From Arthrobacter sp. OY3WO11 (GTDB lineage: Bacteria; Actinomycetota; Actinomycetes; Actinomycetales; Micrococcaceae): a DNA stretch of 64,000 bases. The notes below the pieces were generated by a model. It saw only the letters and a list, made by a program, of their open reading frames with translations, made no database searches and had not been told where the DNA came from. The DNA lies in contig NZ_LWLP01000001.1 of the NCBI RefSeq assembly GCF_001641125.1, positions 2,900,079 through 2,964,078 on the forward strand. Reading direction: 5' to 3'. Shown here one piece after another: positions 27,579 through 35,576 of this stretch (the stretch's first letter is position 1; every line of letters begins with the position of its first letter). Position numbers and translations under genes: made by a program.

Positions 27579-28520
27579 TCACATGCCCAGGTTGATGGCA
27601 GCGAGGCCCGGGAAGACGGCGAACACCACAGTCAGCGGGAGCACGCCGAAAACAAGCGGCACCATCATGGCGATTTCTTTCTTGCCGGCAGCTTCCATCA
27701 GGTCGCGTTTTGCGGTATCCCGCACGTCCTGGGCCTGGGCACGCAGAACATCTGCCAACGGCGTGCCTCTTTGGACAGCGACAATGATGCCGTCCACGAA
27801 CCTCACCAGCGGTGCCAGGTCCGTCCGCGCAGAGAATTCCTGCAGTGCCTGCACGAGGGGCTTGCCCGCCCGGGTCTCGGCAAGAATGTCCGCGAACTCC
27901 TTAGTGAGCTCCCCCTTGGCACTGCGGCAGACCCTGTCGAGGGCGCCCGTGGCGCTCTCCCCTGCGCTGACGGCGAGTGCCATCAGTTCAGCCAGGCTAG
28001 GGAATTCCGCCATCATCCTCGATTCACGCCGTTTGATTTGGACACCGAGCCAGTAGTCCCGCAGCATGAAGCCGCCCACGGCACTGCCCAGGATGGCAAC
28101 AGCGGCGAGCAGTGGGTTGAATCTGCCGGCGGCGGCTCCCATTGCGGTAACGCCAAGGGCGGCAACAAAGCCGGCAGCCGACCACAAAAGCTGTTCCGCC
28201 CGGAAGTCGATGGACGTCTTGTTGATTCCCGCCTGCGCAAGTCGTCGCGAAGTCGCCCCCGGCGACGGGTTCAGCCTTCCCAATGCGGCCATGCCGTCAC
28301 GGAACACCGGACGCAGAATCCTTCCGAGCGGGCCGAAAGGCGTCAGGTTGGCTTCCCCCGGGCTCAAGAGCCGTGATTCGAGGTTCTGGGACTTCAACTG
28401 CGGCTCAATGCGTTCTGTCAGGGTGGTCGCGCGCATCAGCGGGGACCGGAAGATGACGAGCCACAGACCGAGTCCCTGGACAATTCCGCAGACGACGGCG
28501 GCAGGAGCGATGTCGATCAT
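27579..28520 (-). CDS. tadC: TadC, type II secretion F-family membrane protein
   Basis: The 313-residue inner-membrane platform protein has the T2SSF domain (about 155-285, with the MAEFPSLAELMALAVSAGESATGALD block) and helices at both ends. It pairs with TadB and the ATPase TadA. It overlaps tadB by four bases. It is the second platform protein of the Tad operon. Confidence 0.85.
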   Translation of the reverse strand: MIDIAPAAVVCGIVQGLGLWLVIFRSPLMRATTLTERIEPQLKSQNLESRLLSPGEANLTPFGPLGRILRPVFRDGMAALGRLNPSPGATSRRLAQAGINKTSIDFRAEQLLWSAAGFVAALGVTAMGAAAGRFNPLLAAVAILGSAVGGFMLRDYWLGVQIKRRESRMMAEFPSLAELMALAVSAGESATGALDRVCRSAKGELTKEFADILAETRAGKPLVQALQEFSARTDLAPLVRFVDGIIVAVQRGTPLADVLRAQAQDVRDTAKRDLMEAAGKKEIAMMVPLVFGVLPLTVVFAVFPGLAAINLGM

Positions 28521-29374
28521 CTGAGCACCCTCTCATCCTGAGGCAGGGCCCCGATCCTCAGCATGATGGAGTAGCAGACCAACGAAACTACCAGGCCGCC
28601 AAGCAGGACTGCGGCACCCATGGCGGTGTTGTACGCCTGCACCGCCTCCGGTCTTGTTGCCAGCAGGAGCATAACGATCCAGGGGGCAGCCACCGCAAGG
28701 CGTGCCGCGTTGACGGTCCAGGACTGTCTCGCCTCGAGTTCGCTCCGGGTGCGGGCGCTCTCGCGGAGGAACTCAGCCAACGTTCCGAGCAACTTTCCGA
28801 GGTCTGAGCCTCCAACTTCGCGGGTCAGGCGGAGGGCTTCGACGATGCGGTCGGCAACCGGGTCCGCGAGCCGGTGTTTGAGCTTGTTGAGGGAGGCATC
28901 GAACTGGCCTCCGGCGCGGTAGTCGGCACCGAACTCCCGGAATACGTGCCGGAGCTCTTCAGGACCCTTGTCCCCCAACTGAATGAGGGCTTCCGGCAGC
29001 GGCAGGCCGGCCCGGATCGCAGAGCGGAGGTGGTCAACGACGTCGGGCCACAGTTGGCGCAACAATGCGCTTCTCTTCCTTGCCCTCCAGCGCAGGATGC
29101 TGACGGGGAACCCCGCTGCGAACAGCGCAAAGCAGCCGGCGATAGGCCAGGATCGGCTGACGGCGTAAAACACTAATGCCACGAAAAGGCCGAGACCCGC
29201 GCACGTTCCGATGAGGCTGCCTGGGGATACCTTGTCGACGCCGGCGGAGGCGAGAAGGTCACCCAGGCGGCTGACCTTCCGCTCCTTGGGGCCCTGTGCA
29301 GGTGTCTCCCAGAAGGACCACCAGATCAGGAAGAGGCCCGTCCCCGTGGTAATCCCCAGCAAAGCCGCCGTCAT
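28517..29374 (-). CDS. tadB: TadB, type II secretion F-family membrane protein
   Basis: The 285-residue protein has N-terminal helices, the T2SSF domain (about 95-225, LWPDVVDHLRSAIRAGLPLPEALIQLG) and C-terminal helices. Its overlaps with tadA and tadC are four bases each. Together the two platform proteins recruit pilin subunits to the ATPase. Confidence 0.85.
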   Translation of the reverse strand: MTAALLGITTGTGLFLIWWSFWETPAQGPKERKVSRLGDLLASAGVDKVSPGSLIGTCAGLGLFVALVFYAVSRSWPIAGCFALFAAGFPVSILRWRARKRSALLRQLWPDVVDHLRSAIRAGLPLPEALIQLGDKGPEELRHVFREFGADYRAGGQFDASLNKLKHRLADPVADRIVEALRLTREVGGSDLGKLLGTLAEFLRESARTRSELEARQSWTVNAARLAVAAPWIVMLLLATRPEAVQAYNTAMGAAVLLGGLVVSLVCYSIMLRIGALPQDERVLR

Positions 29375-30594
29375 CGCGGATCCAGCAGCGCCGCGACGTC
29401 GTACCCTGCCCGGCTGAATTTTTCTGTGGCCGGCATCGAGTTGGCCCGGGGCTGCAGGGCACCGTCCACCATCGCAAAGACCGGGGACGACTCGATGATG
29501 CCGTTCTCCACCCGTCGGCCCAGCGAGAGGATTTCGGTTACCTCCCTGCGGCCGTTGGCCTGCCGGCTGCAGTGGACTACGAGATCAATGCACGATGCGA
29601 CGGTGGGGACGACAAAGGCTGACGAGATGTTCTCGCCCGCGAGCAGGGGCAGCGTGCAAATCTTGGTGACTGCGTCATGCGCTGAATTGGCGTGGACGGT
29701 GCACATGCCTGGCAAACCGCTATTCAAAGCGATGAGCATATCCAGGCTCTCCGCTTCACGGACCTCGCCCACGACCAGACGGTCCGGGCGCATGCGGAGC
29801 GCTTCCTTAACGAGGCGGCGCAGCGGTATTTCGCCTTCGCCTTCAAGATTTGGCTGGCGGCACTGCAGGCCGACGACGTCGCGCAGGGGAAACTGAAGCT
29901 CGAAAATCTCCTCCACGGTGATCACACGCTCCCGGCTGCCAATGCTGGCCGCCAGGCAGTTGAGCATAGTGGTCTTGCCTGCTTGGGTGGCGCCCGAGAC
30001 CAGGATGTTGAGCCCGCTGGATACGGCCGCGCCAAGGAAGCGGGCTGACTGGGGCGTCAACGTGCCCAAGTCGACGAGATGCTCAAGACGGCTGGCCTTG
30101 ACCACGAATTTCCTGATATTGACCGCCCAATGCTTGCGCGTTACATCAGGGATAACCACGTGGAGCCTCGACCCGTCGGGAAGGGCAGCGTCCACGAACG
30201 GAGAGGACATGTCAAGCCGGCGGCCAGAGGTTTTCAACATCCGCTCCACCAGGTCCCGGACCTGCTGCTCAGTGAGGCTTAGCGAAGTCAGCTCGGACTC
30301 ACCGTTCCGGGCCACAAAAATTTCATTGGGAGCGTTCAGCCAAATCTCTTCTATGGCTGGATCGTCCAGCAGTGGCTGAAGGACGCCGAACCCGGCGACG
30401 GCGTTAAAGAGGAAGCGGCGTGCCGCATCCAAGGGCCCAAGCGGAGGAAGCGGACCCATCAGCGCCCGCTCGTCATAATCCGTTACCGCTGCCTCCACCA
30501 GGCGGCGGACCTCGCCTGCCTGGTGAAGCGGATCAAGCCCTCGCCGACGGATGAGCTCGCGGACTTCATCCTCGACTATTCCCAGCGCGTCCAT
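29371..30594 (-). CDS. tadA: TadA/CpaF secretion ATPase
   Basis: The 407-residue hexameric ATPase powers Tad pilus assembly. Motifs include Walker A GATQAGKTTML (about residues 200-210), the Asp box RVITVEEIFEL, Walker B PDRLVVGEVREAE and the His box NSGLPGMCTVHANSA. I start at MDALGIVEDEV (30594), which has GGGGAA just upstream. The frame is open 372 bases further upstream but with no coding signal. No TadZ/CpaE partner is visible upstream in the window. Confidence 0.88.
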   Translation of the reverse strand: MDALGIVEDEVRELIRRRGLDPLHQAGEVRRLVEAAVTDYDERALMGPLPPLGPLDAARRFLFNAVAGFGVLQPLLDDPAIEEIWLNAPNEIFVARNGESELTSLSLTEQQVRDLVERMLKTSGRRLDMSSPFVDAALPDGSRLHVVIPDVTRKHWAVNIRKFVVKASRLEHLVDLGTLTPQSARFLGAAVSSGLNILVSGATQAGKTTMLNCLAASIGSRERVITVEEIFELQFPLRDVVGLQCRQPNLEGEGEIPLRRLVKEALRMRPDRLVVGEVREAESLDMLIALNSGLPGMCTVHANSAHDAVTKICTLPLLAGENISSAFVVPTVASCIDLVVHCSRQANGRREVTEILSLGRRVENGIIESSPVFAMVDGALQPRANSMPATEKFSRAGYDVAALLDPR

Positions 30595-30916
30595 ATGTTC
30601 CCCAATACAACTGCCGCCCCCGGCGGAGGCAGTGCAACTGGGATAAAGCCTAAAGATGGTAAAGCACGGCAACAAGTCATATTGCCCAAGCTGTGGACAA
30701 CCATTGTTGATGCGGCCACACGGCATGAGCCAATGAACGGCTGCGACGAATTGGCGCAACGTTGGACCTGGCGAGCTCGCTGAGTGGAGCTGATCCTGAC
30801 TGTTCTTGAGCCGGTCGCCCGCACTTGGGTGGGTATTGGCACATAAACCCTGCGGGCACCCACATACTTCCACCGTTTTGTCTTTATCGGAGAGCTCGTC
30901 TCCATAGGATTCCTCC
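30595..30916. other. Intergenic region upstream of tadA
   Basis: No gene is supported here. Open frames are shadows or run through from tadA. The promoter for the Tad operon should lie in this stretch, but no clear -35/-10 pair could be picked out. Confidence 0.4.
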
Positions 30917-31111
30917 ATGTGGACCAAACAGAGCCAAAGCTTCTGCCCCGCATGCGGCAGGACCACCCACCACGTGACTCACTTTCACAAGGACGACGCC
31001 GGCGCGCTTGTTGCCAGCGCACGTTGTGCCGAGTGCCCGCAACCGGGCGTTCCCGCCGAAAACCACATGCCCGCCCCGCTGAGGAAATTTCATGGCGTTC
31101 CAGCGGTCTGA
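30917..31111 (+). CDS. Possible small zinc-ribbon protein
   Basis: A 64-residue frame contains FCPACGRTTHHVTHF and CAECPQ, which would give a four-cysteine or Cys/His zinc site. An AGGA lies seven bases before the ATG, and third positions are mostly G or C, like true genes here. No homologue is recognised. It is isolated from other plus-strand genes by more than 160 bases. Confidence 0.45.
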   Translation: MWTKQSQSFCPACGRTTHHVTHFHKDDAGALVASARCAECPQPGVPAENHMPAPLRKFHGVPAV

Positions 31112-31273
31112 CATGAGTACCGGAATCAGGATCTCAGTGCCCTACCTGGCAAAGGTGAGTAAGGGGTACTCGGGCGGCATGTGTTGCACAAGAGGTTAAT
31201 AAATCAGCGGGGGCACCAGCTTCCACAGGGACCTGCACGCGACAGCGTTGGGGCGGAACGTTTAAGGAGAACC

Positions 31274-33706
31274 GTGAAGCGACCATTATTACGAGCCCTA
31301 GGCCATGGACTGGCAACAATCCTTGTGCTCACCGGGCTGGGAGCAGCAGCAGGGGGGCAGGCAAGCGCGGCAACCGCGCCTGACTACGGCACCCCCAGCA
31401 TCAGTTACGAGGGAGTCCCCAATCCGCCTACCGAGGACAAGCCGCAAAGCAAGCTGTGGTGGAATGGCGGCTTTTGGTGGGCCAATATGTGGACCACAGA
31501 AGGCTGGCGCATCCACAAGCTGGACCGCGCCGCCAAGCAGTGGGTGGACACCGGAGTGGCCGTGGACGGCCGGGAAAATACCTTGGCGGACACGCTGTGG
31601 GACGGCACGCACCTTTACATCGCGTCCCACGTGGTCAACATCAACGCGGAAAGCTCGCCGAAAGCGTCTGCGCCCAACTCTCCGGCTAGGCTTTACCGGT
31701 ACAGCTATGCCAGCGGTAAGTACACACTGGACAGCGGCTTTCCCACCGTAATCACCACGTACAGCAGCGAATCGATGACCATAGACAAGGACAGCGAGGG
31801 AATGATCTGGGCCACCTGGACGCAGGTGTCAGGTGTCTCAACCGGTGGTTACACAAATACCGTAATGGTGAATAACGCGACCGCCAACGGAACCTCCTGG
31901 GGCACGCCTCGAGCCCTTCCCGTGGATAACCCCAACCCCACCCCGGATGACATCTCGTCCGTCGTGGCCTTCGGCAAGAACAAGATCGGCGTGATGTGGT
32001 CCGACCAGAAAACGGGCTCAGTCTGGTGGGCCACACACATTGATGGCCAGCCCACCGGCGACTGGAAGCTGCAGCCAGCTGTCCGCGGGACAGGACAGGC
32101 CGATGACCACCTGAACCTCAAGTCGCTGCAGGCGGACCCCTCAGGCCGGGTATTCGCCGCGGTCAAAACAAGCCTGGATCAGACCTCCACGAACAAGGAC
32201 GACCCGCAGCTGCGGCTGCTGGTCTTCAAGCCGGGCACGGGAGCGTTCACGCAATCCACCATCTCCGCGCTTCGGGACTGCCAAACACGTCCCCAAATTG
32301 TCCTGGACCCCGAAAACAACAAGATCCACGCCTTCCAGACAGGACCCGCAACATCGGTGACCGGCTGCCCGTACACCGGCGTTTCAGGTGCCATCTACCA
32401 GAAGACAGCCTCCATGGACAACCCAGTCTTCCCGGCCGGCCGCGGCACGCCCGTCATTCAGAACGGCGCCGCACCCAGCATGAACAACCCGACCACCACC
32501 AAGCAGCCCGTCACAAGCGCCAGCGGCATGGTGGTCCTGGCCAGCGACGATGTGGCCAAGCGCTACTGGTTCGCTGACATGGGCATAGGCGCCTCCACGA
32601 GCGCGCAGCCCGGCACCTTCGTGCCAATCGCGCCCACGCGTTTCGTTGACACCCGCAATACGTCACCAGTGGCGGCAAACGCCGCCTTGACCTTCAAAGT
32701 GGCCGGTGTTTCGGCAATTCCTGCCGGCGTCTCGGCAGTAGTCTTCAATCTCACAGTTACTCAACCGCAAAGCTTCGGACACATCCGGGCTTACCCTTCC
32801 GGTACCACTGCGCCGGGCACGTCCAACGTCAACTTCTCCGCAAACCAGACTGTACCTAACTCTGTCACGGTCCCCGTAGGCTCGGACGGCAGTGTCACGC
32901 TGCTGAATACCTCCAGCGGGAGCACCCATCTGATAGCTGACGTGAACGGTTACTACATAAGCGGAATCCCAACAGTGCCGGGCGCATTTGTTGCTGTGGG
33001 GCCCTCGCGGTTCGTGGACACCCGCACCAGCGCACCGTTGGCCGCGAATTCCACTCTTTCATTCCAGGTGGGCGGCACGTCCGGGATTCCCGCGGACGCC
33101 TCGGCTGTGGTCTTTAACCTCACGGCCACGCAGCCGACGAGCTTCGGACACCTCCGCGCCTATCCTTTCGGGACGACTGCGCCGAGCACATCGAGCGTGA
33201 ACTTTTCAAAAGACGAGACTGTGCCCAACCTCGTTACAGTCCCGATCGGTTCAGACGGGAAGGTCACGTTGATGAACACCTCCAGCGGAACTACCCATGT
33301 AATCGCCGACGTCAACGGGTACTACATCGGCGGGACGCCCACTGCGGTGGGTGCTTTCGTGGCGATGAATCCGTCCCGGTTCGTGGATACCCGCAACAGT
33401 TCTCCGGTAGGCGCGAACTCCGTCCTAAGCTTCCAGGTAACTGGGACCAGCGGGATCCCTGCCAAGATCTCGGCGGTGGTGTTCAACCTGACGGTGACCC
33501 AGCCCCAGAGCTTCGGCCATATCCGGGCGTACCCATTCGCCACGCCGGCGCCCAACACGTCAAACGTGAACTTTTCCCAGAACCAGACCGTGGCTAACTC
33601 CGTCACCGTGCCGGTTGGGTCAGACGGGAAGGTCTCCCTATTGAATACATCGAGCGGGACAACGCAACTAATCAGTGACGTCAGTGGCTACTTCTTAGGC
33701 GGATAA
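31274..33706 (+). CDS. Secreted surface protein with three C-terminal 123-residue repeats
   Basis: The 810-residue protein has a signal peptide (VKRPLLRALGHGLATILVL then AAAGGQASAA). An N-terminal domain (about 35-440) has a repeated W/G pattern (KLWWNGGFWWANMW, WDGTHLYIASH) that suggests a beta-propeller or sialidase-like fold. Three repeats then begin at residues 449, 572 and 695, each starting F-V-x-x-x-P-x-RFVDTR and ending DVNGYY. It is probably exported to the cell surface. The GTG start at 31274 has AAGGAGA upstream. No catalytic motif was recognised. Confidence 0.8.
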   Translation: MKRPLLRALGHGLATILVLTGLGAAAGGQASAATAPDYGTPSISYEGVPNPPTEDKPQSKLWWNGGFWWANMWTTEGWRIHKLDRAAKQWVDTGVAVDGRENTLADTLWDGTHLYIASHVVNINAESSPKASAPNSPARLYRYSYASGKYTLDSGFPTVITTYSSESMTIDKDSEGMIWATWTQVSGVSTGGYTNTVMVNNATANGTSWGTPRALPVDNPNPTPDDISSVVAFGKNKIGVMWSDQKTGSVWWATHIDGQPTGDWKLQPAVRGTGQADDHLNLKSLQADPSGRVFAAVKTSLDQTSTNKDDPQLRLLVFKPGTGAFTQSTISALRDCQTRPQIVLDPENNKIHAFQTGPATSVTGCPYTGVSGAIYQKTASMDNPVFPAGRGTPVIQNGAAPSMNNPTTTKQPVTSASGMVVLASDDVAKRYWFADMGIGASTSAQPGTFVPIAPTRFVDTRNTSPVAANAALTFKVAGVSAIPAGVSAVVFNLTVTQPQSFGHIRAYPSGTTAPGTSNVNFSANQTVPNSVTVPVGSDGSVTLLNTSSGSTHLIADVNGYYISGIPTVPGAFVAVGPSRFVDTRTSAPLAANSTLSFQVGGTSGIPADASAVVFNLTATQPTSFGHLRAYPFGTTAPSTSSVNFSKDETVPNLVTVPIGSDGKVTLMNTSSGTTHVIADVNGYYIGGTPTAVGAFVAMNPSRFVDTRNSSPVGANSVLSFQVTGTSGIPAKISAVVFNLTVTQPQSFGHIRAYPFATPAPNTSNVNFSQNQTVANSVTVPVGSDGKVSLLNTSSGTTQLISDVSGYFLGG
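32618..33706 (+). repeat. Three in-frame 369-bp (123-codon) repeats
   Basis: Repeat units start at 32618, 32987 and 33356, and the last is slightly truncated at the protein end. Their protein sequences share RFVDTR, FNLTVTQP.SFGH and VTLLNTSSG blocks but differ at the DNA level, so the duplication is old. Their exact 123-residue period suggests an autonomous extracellular module. Confidence 0.85.
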
Positions 33707-33766
33707 AGCCAGCCAGATCAATGACGGTACGTGAAGGATAGGTGGGTCAAGCCTCACCGGCCCTTC

Positions 33767-33819
33767 GAAGACCTCCGCTCCATGCGACTCCAATCCGAGT
33801 CCATGGGCCGGGGGTCTTC
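33767..33819. terminator. Possible bidirectional terminator
   Basis: GAAGACC and GGTCTTC pair across a long loop between two converging genes. The loop is about 39 bases, so the structure is weak. Confidence 0.25.
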
Positions 33820-33882
33820 TTGTTCCCCTGCCGTCTTTCCTGATGGAATCCATCGGGATGACGAGAATACAGATCGCCGCGC

Positions 33883-35190
33883 TTAGGGACGCAGATGGTC
33901 GCAGGGAACCTGCACCTTCCAGGCCCCTGGTGCCGTTCCAACGGCATGGTCAGTCAGTGCAGGATCGGAGATGCATGCCTCCCTGGCTGCTGCAACGCCA
34001 CTTGCCCACAAGGGTCCAGACTGACGGAAGGCTGCGGAAGGAAAGAAATACAGGACCTGCAAAACCAGGAAGCCTGCGAGAACACCTGACATCGCCGCCG
34101 TGGACACCTTCTCCCAACACATTGCCAGCAACGGGAGCAAGGCGAGCAAGAACATAGAGGGCACGGTGCTGTACCTTCCCAGCAGGAAGCTGTCCCATTC
34201 ACCCGCATCAAAAGATGAATAGTCAAAGGCGTCGGAAAAGTTCAGGATCGTCGCTGCGGCCCATACCCCGGCAGAAGCAGCAACAAAGCAAAACGCCATG
34301 AGCCGAACCTCGCGCGTGCCCTTGATCAGAAGGTAGACAAAGGTCAGAAAGAACGGCAATGCGGCGACGACAATGGGGGCCATTCCAAAATTGACAATAT
34401 TGCGGGAAATTTGAGCCGATGTGCCATATATGACAGCGGAACTGCTGTTCAGGAACCATCCTTCAACAACCGAGACAAGGTTGGGAGGTTGGTAGGGAAC
34501 TGAACGAGGGTAGGACAGCGTCGTGATGATCTGGCACAGAACGCCCACCACCAGTCCGAGGCGGGCAGGCCAAAATGACTTGTCCTTGAACCGATAGAGG
34601 AAGAGTGGAATAAACATCAGTGTCAGGATCTCGGTCAGAGACGACAGGACTGCGGCACTGAAGAGCAAAACGCCCTCTCGTTTCGTTTGCGCCGGCTTTA
34701 TGAGCAGCCAAGGCATCAGCCACAGCAGATACCAGTGGATATTGGCGAGGTTACCTTGCGTTTCAAGTGGACCGGGCGCCACCAGGACAGCAATTGATGC
34801 CCATGCCAACCGGATAAGGACATGTGATGTCAAAGCTCTCGAACAATGAAAAACCATCAAGGCGATCAGGGCGATCACAAGGCAACTGAGAAAGGAGATT
34901 GCGACAGCGAAACTATCTACCGGGAAAAGAAGCACCACAAGGCTCACTGTCATGCGGGGAACCACATGGAGATAGCCCTGGTATGGCGCAAAAATGTCCA
35001 GCGGACCGGGACGTCTAAGTGCGTCGTATATAAAGACTGCGCCGTCTTCTGCCCATACTGTTCCCTGCGCAACGGGGCTGATGCGGGCAAAACTTATCAC
35101 CGCACCTGCTAGCACGGCCGCGAACGCAGCAAGAGTCTTCCAGCCGGGCCCCACCGGAAATATGTTGCCGTTGCTGTTTCTACTCTTCAT
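33883..35190 (-). CDS. Polytopic membrane protein, GT-C glycosyltransferase-like
   Basis: The 435-residue protein has about ten hydrophobic helices and an early extracytoplasmic acidic motif, TVWAEDGAVFIYDALR, in the loop where GT-C glycosyltransferases place catalytic acidic residues. Its family is not recognised with confidence. Its setting beside envelope glycan genes supports a sugar transferase or a membrane protein of glycan assembly. The C-terminal 60 residues are extracytoplasmic or cytoplasmic and polar. Confidence 0.65.
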   Translation of the reverse strand: MKSRNSNGNIFPVGPGWKTLAAFAAVLAGAVISFARISPVAQGTVWAEDGAVFIYDALRRPGPLDIFAPYQGYLHVVPRMTVSLVVLLFPVDSFAVAISFLSCLVIALIALMVFHCSRALTSHVLIRLAWASIAVLVAPGPLETQGNLANIHWYLLWLMPWLLIKPAQTKREGVLLFSAAVLSSLTEILTLMFIPLFLYRFKDKSFWPARLGLVVGVLCQIITTLSYPRSVPYQPPNLVSVVEGWFLNSSSAVIYGTSAQISRNIVNFGMAPIVVAALPFFLTFVYLLIKGTREVRLMAFCFVAASAGVWAAATILNFSDAFDYSSFDAGEWDSFLLGRYSTVPSMFLLALLPLLAMCWEKVSTAAMSGVLAGFLVLQVLYFFPSAAFRQSGPLWASGVAAAREACISDPALTDHAVGTAPGAWKVQVPCDHLRP

Positions 35191-35421
35191 CGTCCCTCAT
35201 TGCTCTCCTGCGTGACGGACGTGCGACGGAGCCGTTTTGATTCAGTCGTACTCAGGAAGCTCAGCATCACCGGCCCAGAGGATACTATCCCACCCGGATC
35301 CTCCCCTCGAAAAAGCATGGGAATGCGCTGGCAACAGGACGGCCGATTGATGCTGCTCATCGGGATGCGAAGCTTTGCAGTCCTGACCCGCCCACGCACC
35401 ACAAGTAGGCAGTGAAGGGAG

Positions 35422-35449
35422 CACTAGTCACAACAGCCTCACTAGTCAC
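35422..35449. repeat. Two 18-bp direct repeat units upstream of the muramidase gene
   Basis: CACTAGTCAC recurs at 35422 and 35440, each followed by a similar CAGC-containing segment, giving an 18-bp period. Each copy contains the palindrome ACTAGT. This could be a regulator-binding site for the muramidase gene 128 bases downstream. The rest of the 35191-35576 gap shows no convincing gene. Confidence 0.4.
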
Positions 35450-35576
35450 GGCAGCATCACAGTGTTATGGTGAGCGCGTTAATGGTCACTATCTCCTGTC
35501 CGGTAGATCCCTGGGGGGCACCACCGGCACAGCAACCTAGATGGGCGTTCAAGCGCTCATTGTCTCCGGAGCCAAT

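Noticed and set aside
31274..32617. N-terminal part of the repeat protein as a known sialidase
   Set aside because: No Asp-box motif (S-x-D-x-G-x-T-W) was found, so only a general propeller-like pattern can be claimed.
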